The position numbers and the translations under genes were made by a program. Positions 53,319-61,431 of a stretch of DNA of 64,000 nucleotides are shown here, piece by piece. The notes beneath the pieces are model-generated. The model ran no database searches and had not been told where the DNA came from. It saw nothing but the letters and a program-made list of their open reading frames with translations. Position 1 is the stretch's first letter. Every line of letters begins with the position of its first letter. The DNA is from Cellulosimicrobium terreum (GTDB lineage Bacteria > Actinomycetota > Actinomycetes > Actinomycetales > Cellulomonadaceae). The DNA lies in contig JACYFD010000001.1 in the NCBI GenBank assembly GCA_014803435.1, positions 868,001-932,000 of the forward strand. The letters are read 5' to 3'.

Positions 53319-54022
53319 GCTCGGTGAGCACGTCGGCGAGCACCACCCGCACCGAGCTGTCCGTGGTCGTGACCTCGCTGCTCAAGGGGGTCGTGTACCG
53401 CGAGACCGGCCCCGAGACGTGGCGCGACCTGCTCGCGCTCGAGCCGCAGGTGCGCGACGCCGTCGCGATGCTCGGCCTGCAGGTCGTCGTCGACGAGGGC
53501 GACGGGTACGCCTACCTGCGCTCGCAGCCCGAGCACGAGCGCGACGAGCGCGTCCCGCGCCTCATCCCGCGGCGCGAGCTGCCGTTCGACGTGAGCCTGC
53601 TGCTCGCGCTGCTGCGCAAGCGGCTCGCGCAGTCCGACTCCGAGGGCGGAGACACGCGCCTGGTCGTGACCCGGGCCGAGATCGTCGACATGCTGCGCGT
53701 CTTCCTGGCGCGCGACGCAGGCGCCGCGGCGAACGAGGCCCGGCTCGTGGACCGCGTCGACGCCCTGGTACGGCGCGTCGTCGAGCTGGGCTTCCTGCGT
53801 CCGGCCGGTCGTGACCAGCTGCCCGACGACGCGGGCGGGGTCGATCCGGACGATCCTGCGGGCTCGAGTGGTGGCGACGGGTCGCCGGACGCCCGGAGGT
53901 TCGAGGTGCGGCGCATCCTCAAGGCGTTCGTGGACGCGCAGTGGCTCGCCGACCTCGACGCGCGGCTCGCGCAGTACCTCGAGGTCGCGGCGACGGGTTC
54001 GACGACGGGGACGGTGGCGTGA
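53315..54022 (+). CDS. jetB: JetB / MksE-like subunit (DUF4194)
   Basis: A 235-residue DUF4194 protein, the KITE-like winged-helix partner of the kleisin. Landmarks: LSVVVTSLLKGVVYRETGPETWRDLLALEPQVRDAVAMLGLQVVVDEGDGYAYLR (about 15-70; given as location) and LRKRLAQSDSEGGDTRLVVTRAEIVDMLRVFL. A poorly conserved, acidic linker (about 172-193) sits before the last winged helix (FEVRRILKAFVDAQWL). It overlaps jetA upstream and shares the A of its TGA with the jetC ATG, so the three genes are tightly coupled. Confidence 0.9.
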   Translation: MSSVSTSASTTRTELSVVVTSLLKGVVYRETGPETWRDLLALEPQVRDAVAMLGLQVVVDEGDGYAYLRSQPEHERDERVPRLIPRRELPFDVSLLLALLRKRLAQSDSEGGDTRLVVTRAEIVDMLRVFLARDAGAAANEARLVDRVDALVRRVVELGFLRPAGRDQLPDDAGGVDPDDPAGSSGGDGSPDARRFEVRRILKAFVDAQWLADLDARLAQYLEVAATGSTTGTVA

Positions 54023-57000
54023 TGGAAGGCCTGTTCAGCCCGGTGGAGCTGCACGACCCGGCAGCCGACCTCGACGCGCGCGCGGGCTTCCGGCTCGAGC
54101 GCCTCGAGGTGCTCAACTGGGGCACGTTCGACGAGCGCGTGTGGGCGTTCGACCTCGACGGGCGCAACGCGCTGCTCACGGGCGACATCGGGTCGGGCAA
54201 GTCGACGATCGTCGACGCCGTGACGACGCTCCTCGTGCCGTCGCACCGCATCTCGTACAACAAGGCGGCGGGCGCCGGGGCGCGCGAGCGGTCGCTGCGG
54301 TCGTACGTCGCCGGGCACTACAAGTCGGAGCGCGACGTGGCGACCGGCACGACGCGCCACGTCGGGCTGCGCGAGCGCGGCACGTACTCGGTCGTCCTCG
54401 GGCGGTTCGCGAACCGCGGGTTCGACCAGCAGGTGACGCTCGCGCAGGTGTTCTGGCTGGCGCCGGGGCAGTCGGGCCAGCCGGACCGGTTCTTCGTCAC
54501 CACCGACCGGCCCCTGACGATCACGGAGGACTTCGCGGGGTTCGGGGGCGACGTCGCGGCGCTGCGGCGTCGGCTCCGCGACGCCGGTACGCAGGTGCGC
54601 GACCACTTCCCCGAGTACGGGCGCGACTTCCGCCGCCTGCTCGGGATCCCGTCGGAGCAGGCGATGGACCTGTTCCACCAGACCGTGTCGATGAAGTCCG
54701 TCGGCGACCTGGGGGAGTTCGTGCGCGAGCACATGCTCGAGCCGTTCGACGCGGACCGCTGGACGGACCGGCTCGTCGCACACTTCGACGACCTCACGAG
54801 CGCGCACGACGCCGTCGTGCGGGCCACGGCGCAGATCGACCGCCTGGTGCCCCTGCTCGCGGACTGCGACGTGCACGACGCGCTGGGTCGGCGTGCGGAC
54901 GCGATCACGACACGCAGGGACGCGCTGCGGGCGTTCACGGCGTCGCGCCGCGTGGCGGACCTCGACGGGCTCATCGGCGCGCTCGACGACCGGGTCGCCG
55001 ACGGGGAGTCGCGGCGTGCCGGCGTGTCCTCGGCCCTGGACGAGCTCCGGTCCGAGCGGCAGCGGCTCGAGCTCGAGCGCGCGGGGCACGGCGGGGACCG
55101 GCTCGCGGCGATCGAGGGCGAGGTCGCCCGGCGCGAGGTCGAGCGCGCCGCGCGCGAGCGACGGGTCACCCAGCTCGCGGGCTACGCGGCCGAGGCGGGG
55201 CTCTCGTGCGGCGTGACGTCCGCTGCCGAGCCCCGGTCTACTGCCCCTTCGGCCGCCGGATCGGGGGGGAACCCGGGGCTCGGCGACGCGGGTGGCTCCG
55301 TGCAGGCCGTCGCGGACGCCCTGGTCGACGCCGACGCGTTCGCCGCGCTGCGTCGTGAGGCCGACGCCGCGGCGTCGGGCGTGCGCGGCGAGCTCGCCCG
55401 GGCGGAGGAGTCCGCGGCCGAGGTCGCGGCCGAGCTGCGCGCCGTCGAGCAGGAGACGACCGACGTCAAGGCCGAGCTCGCGAGCCTCGCCGACCGGCGC
55501 TCCAACCTGCCCCGCACCCACCTGGACGTGCGGGACCGGCTGTGCGCCGGCGTCGGGCTCGCAGCGGGAGACCTGCCGTTCGTCGGCGAGCTGCTCGCGG
55601 TCCGCCCCGAGCACGCGGAGTGGGAGGGCGCGGCCGAGCGCGTGCTGCGCGGGTTCGCGCTGTCGCTCCTCGTCCCGGCGGCGCACTACGACGCCGTCGC
55701 CGCGTGGGTCGACGGCGAGCACCTCGGCCTGCGGCTCGTCTACCACCGCGTGCCCGAGCGGGTCGGTGCGCCCCGTCGCGCGGCGCGTCCCGACGGCGCG
55801 CCCCTGCTCGCGGACCTGCTCGACGTCCGCAGGCTCGCCGACGCGCCCGGGCTCACCGCCTGGGTCGAGGCCGAGCTCGAGCGCCGGGCGGACCACGCGT
55901 GCGCGGACGACCTCGCCGCGTTCCGGCACCTGCCCCGCGCCGTCACGCGCTCGGGCCAGGTCAAGCACTCGCCGGACCACCACGAGAAGAACGACGTCCG
56001 TGCTGTCGACGACCGTCGCGGGTACGTGCTCGGCTGGTCGACGCAGGCCAAGGTCGACGCCCTCCTCGAGCAGGCGGCCGAGGTCACGTCGCGGCGGGAC
56101 GCGCTCGCGCGCCGTCGGGACGCGGCCGCCGCGCGCCGCGCGGACCTCCAGTCCCGCGCGTCGGCGCTGGGCCGCATGGAGGTGTTCCGCGACTGGGACG
56201 AGCTCGACCGGCAGGCCGAGACCACGCGCATCGACGAGCTCGAGGACGAGAAGCTGCGCCTCGAGCAGGAGAGCGACGAGCTCGGCCGGATCGCGGGCCG
56301 GCTCGCGGGCAACGCGCGTCGCCAGCGTGAGCTCGAGGCCGAGCGGGACGACGCCGTCGCGACCCTGGGCGCCGACCGCCACGCGCTCGACGAGGCCCGG
56401 TCCGCCCGGGATCGCGCCCGCGCCGTGCTCGACGGCGCCGGCGAGGCGCTCGACGAGGAGACGACGGCCGCCCTCGCCGCGGAGTTCGACCGCGAGCTCG
56501 CGGCGGTGCCCGGTGCCGCGGCTGCCGACGCGACAGGTTCCTCCCCGCCGCGGACCGCCGACCTGGACGTCGTCGAGAACGCGGTGCGCAGCCGGCTCAC
56601 CGCAGAGGCCGAGCAGGCGCAGCGCGAGCGCGGCGACCTCGGGACGCGCATCGCCGGGCAGATGGCAGGGTTCCGGTCCGTGTACCCGGTGGAGACCGCC
56701 GAGCTCGACGCGGACGTCCGCTCGGCCGACGGCTACCGGGAGATCCACGACCGGCTCGTGCGCGACGACCTGCCGCGCTTCGAGGCCGACTTCAAGGCCT
56801 ACCTCAACACCAACGCCATCCGGGACATCGCCGGGTTCGCCGCGGAGCTCGCCAAGCAGGCGGACCTCATCCGCGACCGCATCGACACGATCAACGACTC
56901 GCTGCGCGCGATCGACTACAACCCCGGGCGGTACATCCGCCTCGAGGTGTCCCGGACACCGAACGTGGAGGTGCGCGAGTTCCAGCAGGACCTGCGCGCG

Positions 57001-57693
57001 TGCACCGACGGCGACGGGATCCTCGCCGAGGAGGACCGCGCGCTCGCGGAGGGCGACGGCGCGCTGGCCGAGGCCGGCGGCGCGCTGTCGTACTCGGAGG
57101 ACCGGTTCCTGCGGGTCAAGGCGCTGGTCGAGCGGTTCCGGGGGCGCGAGGGCACGACCGACCTCGACGAGGCGTGGCGCCGACGCGTCACGGACGTGCG
57201 CAACTGGTTCGTGCTGTCGGCGTCCGAGCGCTCGCGCGCCGACGACTCCGAGCACGAGCACTACTCCGACTCCGGCGGGAAGTCCGGCGGGCAGAAGGAG
57301 AAGCTCGCCTACACGATCCTCGCGGCGTCGCTCGCCTACCAGTTCAAGCTGGACTGGGGCGCGGTGCGCTCGACGGCGTTCCGGTTCGTCGTGATCGACG
57401 AGGCGTTCGGGCGCGGGTCGGACGAGTCGACGCGGTTCGCGCTCGAGCTGTTCCGTCGCCTCGGCCTGCAGCTGCTCATCGTCACGCCGCTGCAGAAGAT
57501 CCACGTCATCGAGCCGTACATCTCCGCCGTGGGCTTCGTCGACAACCCGTCAGGTCGCTCGTCACGCCTGCGGACGTTGTCGATCGACGTCTACCGCGAC
57601 GGCCGCGACACCCCCGACACGAGTGGCGCCACCGGCACGAGCCGCACCACCGGCACGCGCGCCGTCGCCCTGGTCGAGGCGGTACCGCAGTAG
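54022..57693 (+). CDS. jetC: JetC / MksB-like SMC ATPase
   Basis: A 1223-residue SMC-family protein. Walker A GDIGSGKST lies at residues 54-62, the central ~900 residues are coiled-coil rich around a hinge, and the C-terminal head has signature SGGKSGGQKEK (about 1082) and Walker B FVVIDEAFGRGSDEST (about 1120). Expected function: ATP-driven DNA loop extrusion, recognising circular DNA in Wadjet systems. Residues ~401-421 (PRSTAPSAAGSGGNPGLG) interrupt the coiled coil with a disordered insert encoded by a palindromic repeat. No jetD follows: the next gene is a TetR on the other strand. Confidence 0.92.
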   Translation: MEGLFSPVELHDPAADLDARAGFRLERLEVLNWGTFDERVWAFDLDGRNALLTGDIGSGKSTIVDAVTTLLVPSHRISYNKAAGAGARERSLRSYVAGHYKSERDVATGTTRHVGLRERGTYSVVLGRFANRGFDQQVTLAQVFWLAPGQSGQPDRFFVTTDRPLTITEDFAGFGGDVAALRRRLRDAGTQVRDHFPEYGRDFRRLLGIPSEQAMDLFHQTVSMKSVGDLGEFVREHMLEPFDADRWTDRLVAHFDDLTSAHDAVVRATAQIDRLVPLLADCDVHDALGRRADAITTRRDALRAFTASRRVADLDGLIGALDDRVADGESRRAGVSSALDELRSERQRLELERAGHGGDRLAAIEGEVARREVERAARERRVTQLAGYAAEAGLSCGVTSAAEPRSTAPSAAGSGGNPGLGDAGGSVQAVADALVDADAFAALRREADAAASGVRGELARAEESAAEVAAELRAVEQETTDVKAELASLADRRSNLPRTHLDVRDRLCAGVGLAAGDLPFVGELLAVRPEHAEWEGAAERVLRGFALSLLVPAAHYDAVAAWVDGEHLGLRLVYHRVPERVGAPRRAARPDGAPLLADLLDVRRLADAPGLTAWVEAELERRADHACADDLAAFRHLPRAVTRSGQVKHSPDHHEKNDVRAVDDRRGYVLGWSTQAKVDALLEQAAEVTSRRDALARRRDAAAARRADLQSRASALGRMEVFRDWDELDRQAETTRIDELEDEKLRLEQESDELGRIAGRLAGNARRQRELEAERDDAVATLGADRHALDEARSARDRARAVLDGAGEALDEETTAALAAEFDRELAAVPGAAAADATGSSPPRTADLDVVENAVRSRLTAEAEQAQRERGDLGTRIAGQMAGFRSVYPVETAELDADVRSADGYREIHDRLVRDDLPRFEADFKAYLNTNAIRDIAGFAAELAKQADLIRDRIDTINDSLRAIDYNPGRYIRLEVSRTPNVEVREFQQDLRACTDGDGILAEEDRALAEGDGALAEAGGALSYSEDRFLRVKALVERFRGREGTTDLDEAWRRRVTDVRNWFVLSASERSRADDSEHEHYSDSGGKSGGQKEKLAYTILAASLAYQFKLDWGAVRSTAFRFVVIDEAFGRGSDESTRFALELFRRLGLQLLIVTPLQKIHVIEPYISAVGFVDNPSGRSSRLRTLSIDVYRDGRDTPDTSGATGTSRTTGTRAVALVEAVPQ
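55225..55284. repeat. Long palindromic element, copy 3, inside jetC
   Basis: GCCGAGCCCCGG (55225-55236) and its perfect complement CCGGGGCTCGGC (55273-55284) flank 36 bp. Apart from A to G in the fifth arm position (GCCGA-G-CCC against GCCGA-A-CCC), it matches the arms of copies 1 and 2. It is read in frame as a Pro/Ser/Gly-rich insert in JetC, so here it cannot be simply a terminator. Confidence 0.6.
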
Positions 57694-57695
57694 CG

Positions 57696-57710
57696 CGAGG
57701 TACTACCTCG
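57696..57710. terminator. Short palindrome between convergent jetC and tetR
   Basis: CGAGGTA-C-TACCTCG between the jetC stop and the TetR stop. Only a weak hairpin, but it fills the 22-bp gap. Confidence 0.35.
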
Positions 57711-57715
57711 GCGGG

Positions 57716-58438
57716 TCAGGCGAGGGGGCGCGGGCGGCGGGCGCCGGCGAGGGTCGAGGCGAGGATGGCCTCGATGGCGAACGCGGTGGCTGCGGCCAGG
57801 TCGACCGCGTCCGGGTCGAGCAGCCACTGGATCTGCAGGCCGTCCATGGCGCCGATGATGGTCGACGCGGCGAGGTCGAGCGCCTCGTCCGACAGCTCGT
57901 AGTCCGTCTCGGTGTCGCCCGCGGCCTCGCGCTCGGTGACGACCTCGCGCAGCGCGGTGGAGATGTCCCCTCGCAGGCCGGTGAAGCGCTCGGTGACCCA
58001 GGCGCTCGCGGGGTGCCCGTCCGTGACGGCCTCGCCAGCGATGACGGTGTAGGCCTGGACGATCCCGGGGCGCTCGGCGTTGATCGCGGCGGTCTTGACG
58101 AGGTGCCGGAAGAGGTCGAGCCCGTCCGGGATGTGCTGGCCCTCCAGGTGCTCGACGTCGACGCGGTCCCGGAACTCGAGGACCTCCGTCAGCAGCCGGT
58201 CCTTGGACCCGAAGTGGTGCAGGACGCCGGCGTGCGTGATCCCGACCTGCTCCGCGACCTCGGCGAGAGAACCCTGGTGGTAGCCCTTCGAGCCGAAGAC
58301 CCGCATGGCGGCACGGAGGATCTCCTCGCGGCGGGCGAGGGTGGCGGCGCGGGGACGGCGGGCGCGCCGCGGGGGCGTCGACGCGGTGCCGTCGGCCGGC
58401 GCCGGCCTCGAGGTGACGTCAGTCATGACGGTAACCAT
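57716..58438 (-). CDS. TetR-family transcriptional repressor
   Basis: A 240-residue TetR protein. After a disordered basic N-terminus (~30 residues), ARREEILRAAMRVFGSKGYHQGSLAEVAEQVGITHAGVLHHFGSK (HTH about residues 57-78) is the DNA-binding domain, and the C-terminal ligand domain includes ETDYELSDEALDLAASTIIGAMDGLQIQWLLDP. It diverges from the solute-binding lipoprotein with a perfect operator between them. ATG 58438 follows AGGTCACAGT; ATG 58426 is an alternative. Ligand presumably an oligosaccharide or its product (inference). Confidence 0.9.
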   Translation of the reverse strand: MVTVMTDVTSRPAPADGTASTPPRRARRPRAATLARREEILRAAMRVFGSKGYHQGSLAEVAEQVGITHAGVLHHFGSKDRLLTEVLEFRDRVDVEHLEGQHIPDGLDLFRHLVKTAAINAERPGIVQAYTVIAGEAVTDGHPASAWVTERFTGLRGDISTALREVVTEREAAGDTETDYELSDEALDLAASTIIGAMDGLQIQWLLDPDAVDLAAATAFAIEAILASTLAGARRPRPLA

Positions 58439-58456
58439 ACTGTGACCTGCTTGCTC

Positions 58457-58474
58457 TTACTTACTGGTAAGTAA
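58457..58474. promoter_or_regulatory. TetR operator palindrome
   Basis: TTACTTACTGGTAAGTAA: two perfect 8-bp arms around TG, located 18 bp upstream of the TetR start and 84 bp before the solute-binding gene start. Strikingly AT-rich for this genome. A related site with an identical right half is at 38588-38605 near the GH3 gene. Confidence 0.75.
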
Positions 58475-58558
58475 TGTGTGGTTGAATCGGCGCTGGTGCG
58501 GCGGCACCGGCGAGAGCCGGCCTCGTGCACACCGGCGGCCCGTGCAAGGAGGCACAGC

Positions 58559-60274
58559 GTGAGATCTCGTCCCCGTCCAGTGCGTCCGACCACAGGCCTG
58601 ACCAGGAGTCTGACCGCCGGTCTGACGCTGGTCGCCCTCTCGGGTCTCCTCGCGGCGTGCTCCGGGACGGGCAGCGACGACCCGTCCGCGTCGGAGCCAC
58701 CCCCGCCCCTCACCATCGGGATGCCGAACACGGTCGAGGAGGAGGACAACAACCCCTTCGACAGCGGCTCCGCCGCGCAGAAGCTCGGCTACGCCTACGC
58801 GGTGTACGAGCCGCTCGCGCAGATCAACGTCAACGATCCGGCCCAGCCCCCGCTCCCGTGGCTCGCGAGCGAGTGGTCGTGGGACGCCGGCTACACCGAG
58901 CTGCGCATCACGCCGCGCGCCGGCGTGACCTGGTCCGACGGCGAGCCGTTCACCGCCGAGGACGTCGCCTACTCGTTCCGCATCCGCATGGAGAACCCCG
59001 CACTCAACCCCGAGCTCCTGCCGTACGAGGACGTCCGGATCGACCAGGGTGCGGTCGTGGTCACGTTCGAGAGCGGGCAGTTCGTGAACCAGACGAAGCC
59101 GCTGAACGCCGTCGTCGTGCCCGAGCACCTGTGGGGAGCGCTGCCGACCGAGACGCTGCAGGACGACCCGGTGCTCGACCCGGTCGGCACCGGCCCCTAC
59201 GTCCTGGCGAGCTTCAGCGTCGACGAGGTCGTGCTGACGGCGCGGAGGGACTACTGGGGCGGACCGCTCGCGGCCCCGGAGCTGCGCTACCGGCCGTACG
59301 ACGGGAACGAGGCGATCACCCAGGCGTACGTGGACGGCGACGCGCAGTGGGGCTGGGCGTTCATCGCGCTCTACGACAAGGTCTACATCGCGGCGGACCC
59401 GGACCACTACCACCAGTTCGCGCCCACCGGCCTGGGGGTCGACGCGCTCTTCCTCAACACCCAGGAGCCGCCGTTCGACGACGTCGCGATGCGTCGCGCG
59501 ATCAACGCGGCGCTCCCGCGGGAGGACATCTCGCTCCTCGCGACGTCCGGGGTGTGGCAGCCGCTGCTCAGCGTCACCGGGCTGCCCATGCCGGCCGGTG
59601 ACGCGTTCGTGCAGGACGCGTACCGCGACTCCGAGCTCGTGCCCGACCCCGCGGGAGCCGCGCAGATCCTCGCCGACGCGGGCTACGAGCTCGAGGACGG
59701 CGTCCTGCACGACCCCGACGACGGCGAGCCCGTGACGTTCACCCTCACCAACCCCGAGGGTTGGTCCGACTACATGTGGGAGCTCGAGCTGATCGCGCAG
59801 GCCGTCGAGCCGCTCGGCATCGAGGCGAAGGTCGAGGGGCAGGACGAGGCGGAGTGGTTCGAGGCGATCGGGCTCGGCGACTTCCAGGCGTCGATGCACT
59901 GGACGGAGAGCGGCGCGACGCCCTGGGACACCTACTCGAGCCAGATGAACGGCGCGCACGTGCGGCCTCTCGGGGAGCGCGCGGACTGGAACTACGGTCG
60001 GTTCGACGACCCGGCGGCGGACGAGGCCTTCCTCCGGTACGCGTCCTCGTCGGACGACGAGACGCGTGCGGAGGCGCTCGCGACCATCCAGGACGTGTAC
60101 GTCGACCAGGTGCCGGCGATCCCCCTGCTCGGCCGACCGAACGCGGCGCAGTACTCCACCCGCCACTACACGGGGTTCCCTGACGAGGCGGACCCGTACG
60201 CGTCCCCGCAACCCACGAGCCCGGCCGCGTCGCTCATCCTCACGCGGCTGCGGCCCAGCCCCGACGAGGAGTAG
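58559..60274 (+). CDS. ABC-transporter family 5 solute-binding lipoprotein (orphan)
   Basis: A 571-residue lipoprotein with lipobox LSGLLAACSG (Cys34) and an SBP_bac_5 fold: VYEPLAQINVND, LASEWSWDAGYTELRITPRAGVTWSDGEPFTAEDVAYSF, VGTGPYVL and TQEPPFDDVAMRRAINAALPREDI as landmarks. Most members bind peptides, but a subgroup binds cellobiose or other oligosaccharides and is encoded next to GH genes. No permease or ATPase gene follows. GTG 58559 after AAGGAGGCACAGC is preferred. Regulation by the divergent TetR is likely from the operator in between. Confidence 0.92.
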   Translation: MRSRPRPVRPTTGLTRSLTAGLTLVALSGLLAACSGTGSDDPSASEPPPPLTIGMPNTVEEEDNNPFDSGSAAQKLGYAYAVYEPLAQINVNDPAQPPLPWLASEWSWDAGYTELRITPRAGVTWSDGEPFTAEDVAYSFRIRMENPALNPELLPYEDVRIDQGAVVVTFESGQFVNQTKPLNAVVVPEHLWGALPTETLQDDPVLDPVGTGPYVLASFSVDEVVLTARRDYWGGPLAAPELRYRPYDGNEAITQAYVDGDAQWGWAFIALYDKVYIAADPDHYHQFAPTGLGVDALFLNTQEPPFDDVAMRRAINAALPREDISLLATSGVWQPLLSVTGLPMPAGDAFVQDAYRDSELVPDPAGAAQILADAGYELEDGVLHDPDDGEPVTFTLTNPEGWSDYMWELELIAQAVEPLGIEAKVEGQDEAEWFEAIGLGDFQASMHWTESGATPWDTYSSQMNGAHVRPLGERADWNYGRFDDPAADEAFLRYASSSDDETRAEALATIQDVYVDQVPAIPLLGRPNAAQYSTRHYTGFPDEADPYASPQPTSPAASLILTRLRPSPDEE

Positions 60275-60365
60275 CAGCGCGCGAGCAGCCGCCGGGTGCA
60301 CCCGGCGCACGTCTCGTCCACGACGTCTGCTCCGTAACACCGCACGGATCGCCTACGGTGGATCC

Positions 60366-61304
60366 ATGCTCGCCGACCCTGCCCCGGCCGCACCGGCGCC
60401 GTCGGGACCCGGAACCCAGCCGCGCCCGACCACGACCCCGGGCGGAGGCGCCGTGCGACCTGTGACTCGTGCGGTCGCGGTCGTCGTCGCGGCCGTCGCG
60501 GCGCTGCTCGCGTGGGCGGTCTGGCGGTTCTTCGTCGACACGTACGCGGGTCAGATGCTCGACCGGGCCGCGTTCGACGGCGCGTCCAACGGGCAGGGCC
60601 TGCTGTGGGGCGTCGCGCAGCCCGTGCTCGACGTCGTCTCGGTCGCCTTCGTGGTCGCCGGCGTGGGGTCGGCGATCGGCATCGCGCTGATCCGGAGGCG
60701 GTGGGGCCTGGCCGTCCAGGTCGCGTTCCTCGTCGCCGGGGCGAACGTCACGACCCAGCTCGTCAAGCACTCCCTGCTGGGCCGCGAGAACCTCATCGGC
60801 GGCTGGACCGCGGACAACTCGCTGCCGTCCGGTCACACCACGGTCGCGGCGTCGGTGGCCGCGGCCCTGCTCCTCGTCGTCCCACGCGCGGCTCGGCCTG
60901 TCGTCGCGCTGCTCGGTGGCGCCTACACCGCGCTGACCGGCATCTCGACCCTGGTCGGCCAGTGGCACCGTCCGAGCGACGTGGTCGCGGCCGTCCTCGT
61001 CGTCCTCGCCTGGGGTGCGCTGGTGTGCGCGTTCACGCCGCGCTCGGCCCTCGACCCCGTGGGGTCCTCCCCGGGGACGGTGGCGGTCACGACGCTCCTC
61101 GTCCTCGGCTCCGTCGCCTCGGGCATCGTCGCGGCGTGGGCGCTGCGGGCCACCCCGGCCACGTGGGAGACGACGAGCGGGCAGGAGTTCACGGCGTACG
61201 CGGGGGGTGTCGCGGGCGTGGTCGCGGTGACCGCGGCCGCCTTCGCGGTGCTGCTCCTGCTGCGGCAGTCGACCGCCCGGCCGTACCCTGCGGGTGCACG
61301 GTAG
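60366..61304 (+). CDS. PAP2 superfamily membrane phosphatase
   Basis: A 312-residue polytopic membrane protein with a Pro-rich cytoplasmic start and about seven hydrophobic segments. The PAP2 motifs are present in order: KHSLLGREN (variant of KxxxxxxRP), PSGHTT and GQWHRPSDV. It dephosphorylates lipid phosphates such as phosphatidic acid or undecaprenyl pyrophosphate at the membrane. Start ATG 60366. It stands between the solute-binding gene and topA with no obvious coupling; 127 bp separate it from topA. Confidence 0.88.
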   Translation: MLADPAPAAPAPSGPGTQPRPTTTPGGGAVRPVTRAVAVVVAAVAALLAWAVWRFFVDTYAGQMLDRAAFDGASNGQGLLWGVAQPVLDVVSVAFVVAGVGSAIGIALIRRRWGLAVQVAFLVAGANVTTQLVKHSLLGRENLIGGWTADNSLPSGHTTVAASVAAALLLVVPRAARPVVALLGGAYTALTGISTLVGQWHRPSDVVAAVLVVLAWGALVCAFTPRSALDPVGSSPGTVAVTTLLVLGSVASGIVAAWALRATPATWETTSGQEFTAYAGGVAGVVAVTAAAFAVLLLLRQSTARPYPAGAR

Positions 61305-61431
61305 GGTGCCGCAGGCGCGGGTGGCGTAACGTCGAGGGCTCCCGCGCCCCCTCCGGAGCGCCGGACCGTACCGGCAGCCGGACCCGGCGCGCGCCGCGCC
61401 CACGACCAGTACCGAACGAAAGCAGGATGGG

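Noticed and set aside
53512-57504. 1330-codon open frame antisense to jetB-jetC
   Set aside because: Composition is Arg/Val/Glu-rich shadow of a GC-rich gene; the plus strand encodes clear SMC motifs.
57694-57715. Remnant of jetD between jetC and tetR
   Set aside because: Only 22 bp, with no recognisable coding remnant.
58484-58490. GAATCGG near the solute-binding gene as a third LacI-like site
   Set aside because: Only seven bases match and the dyad is not maintained.
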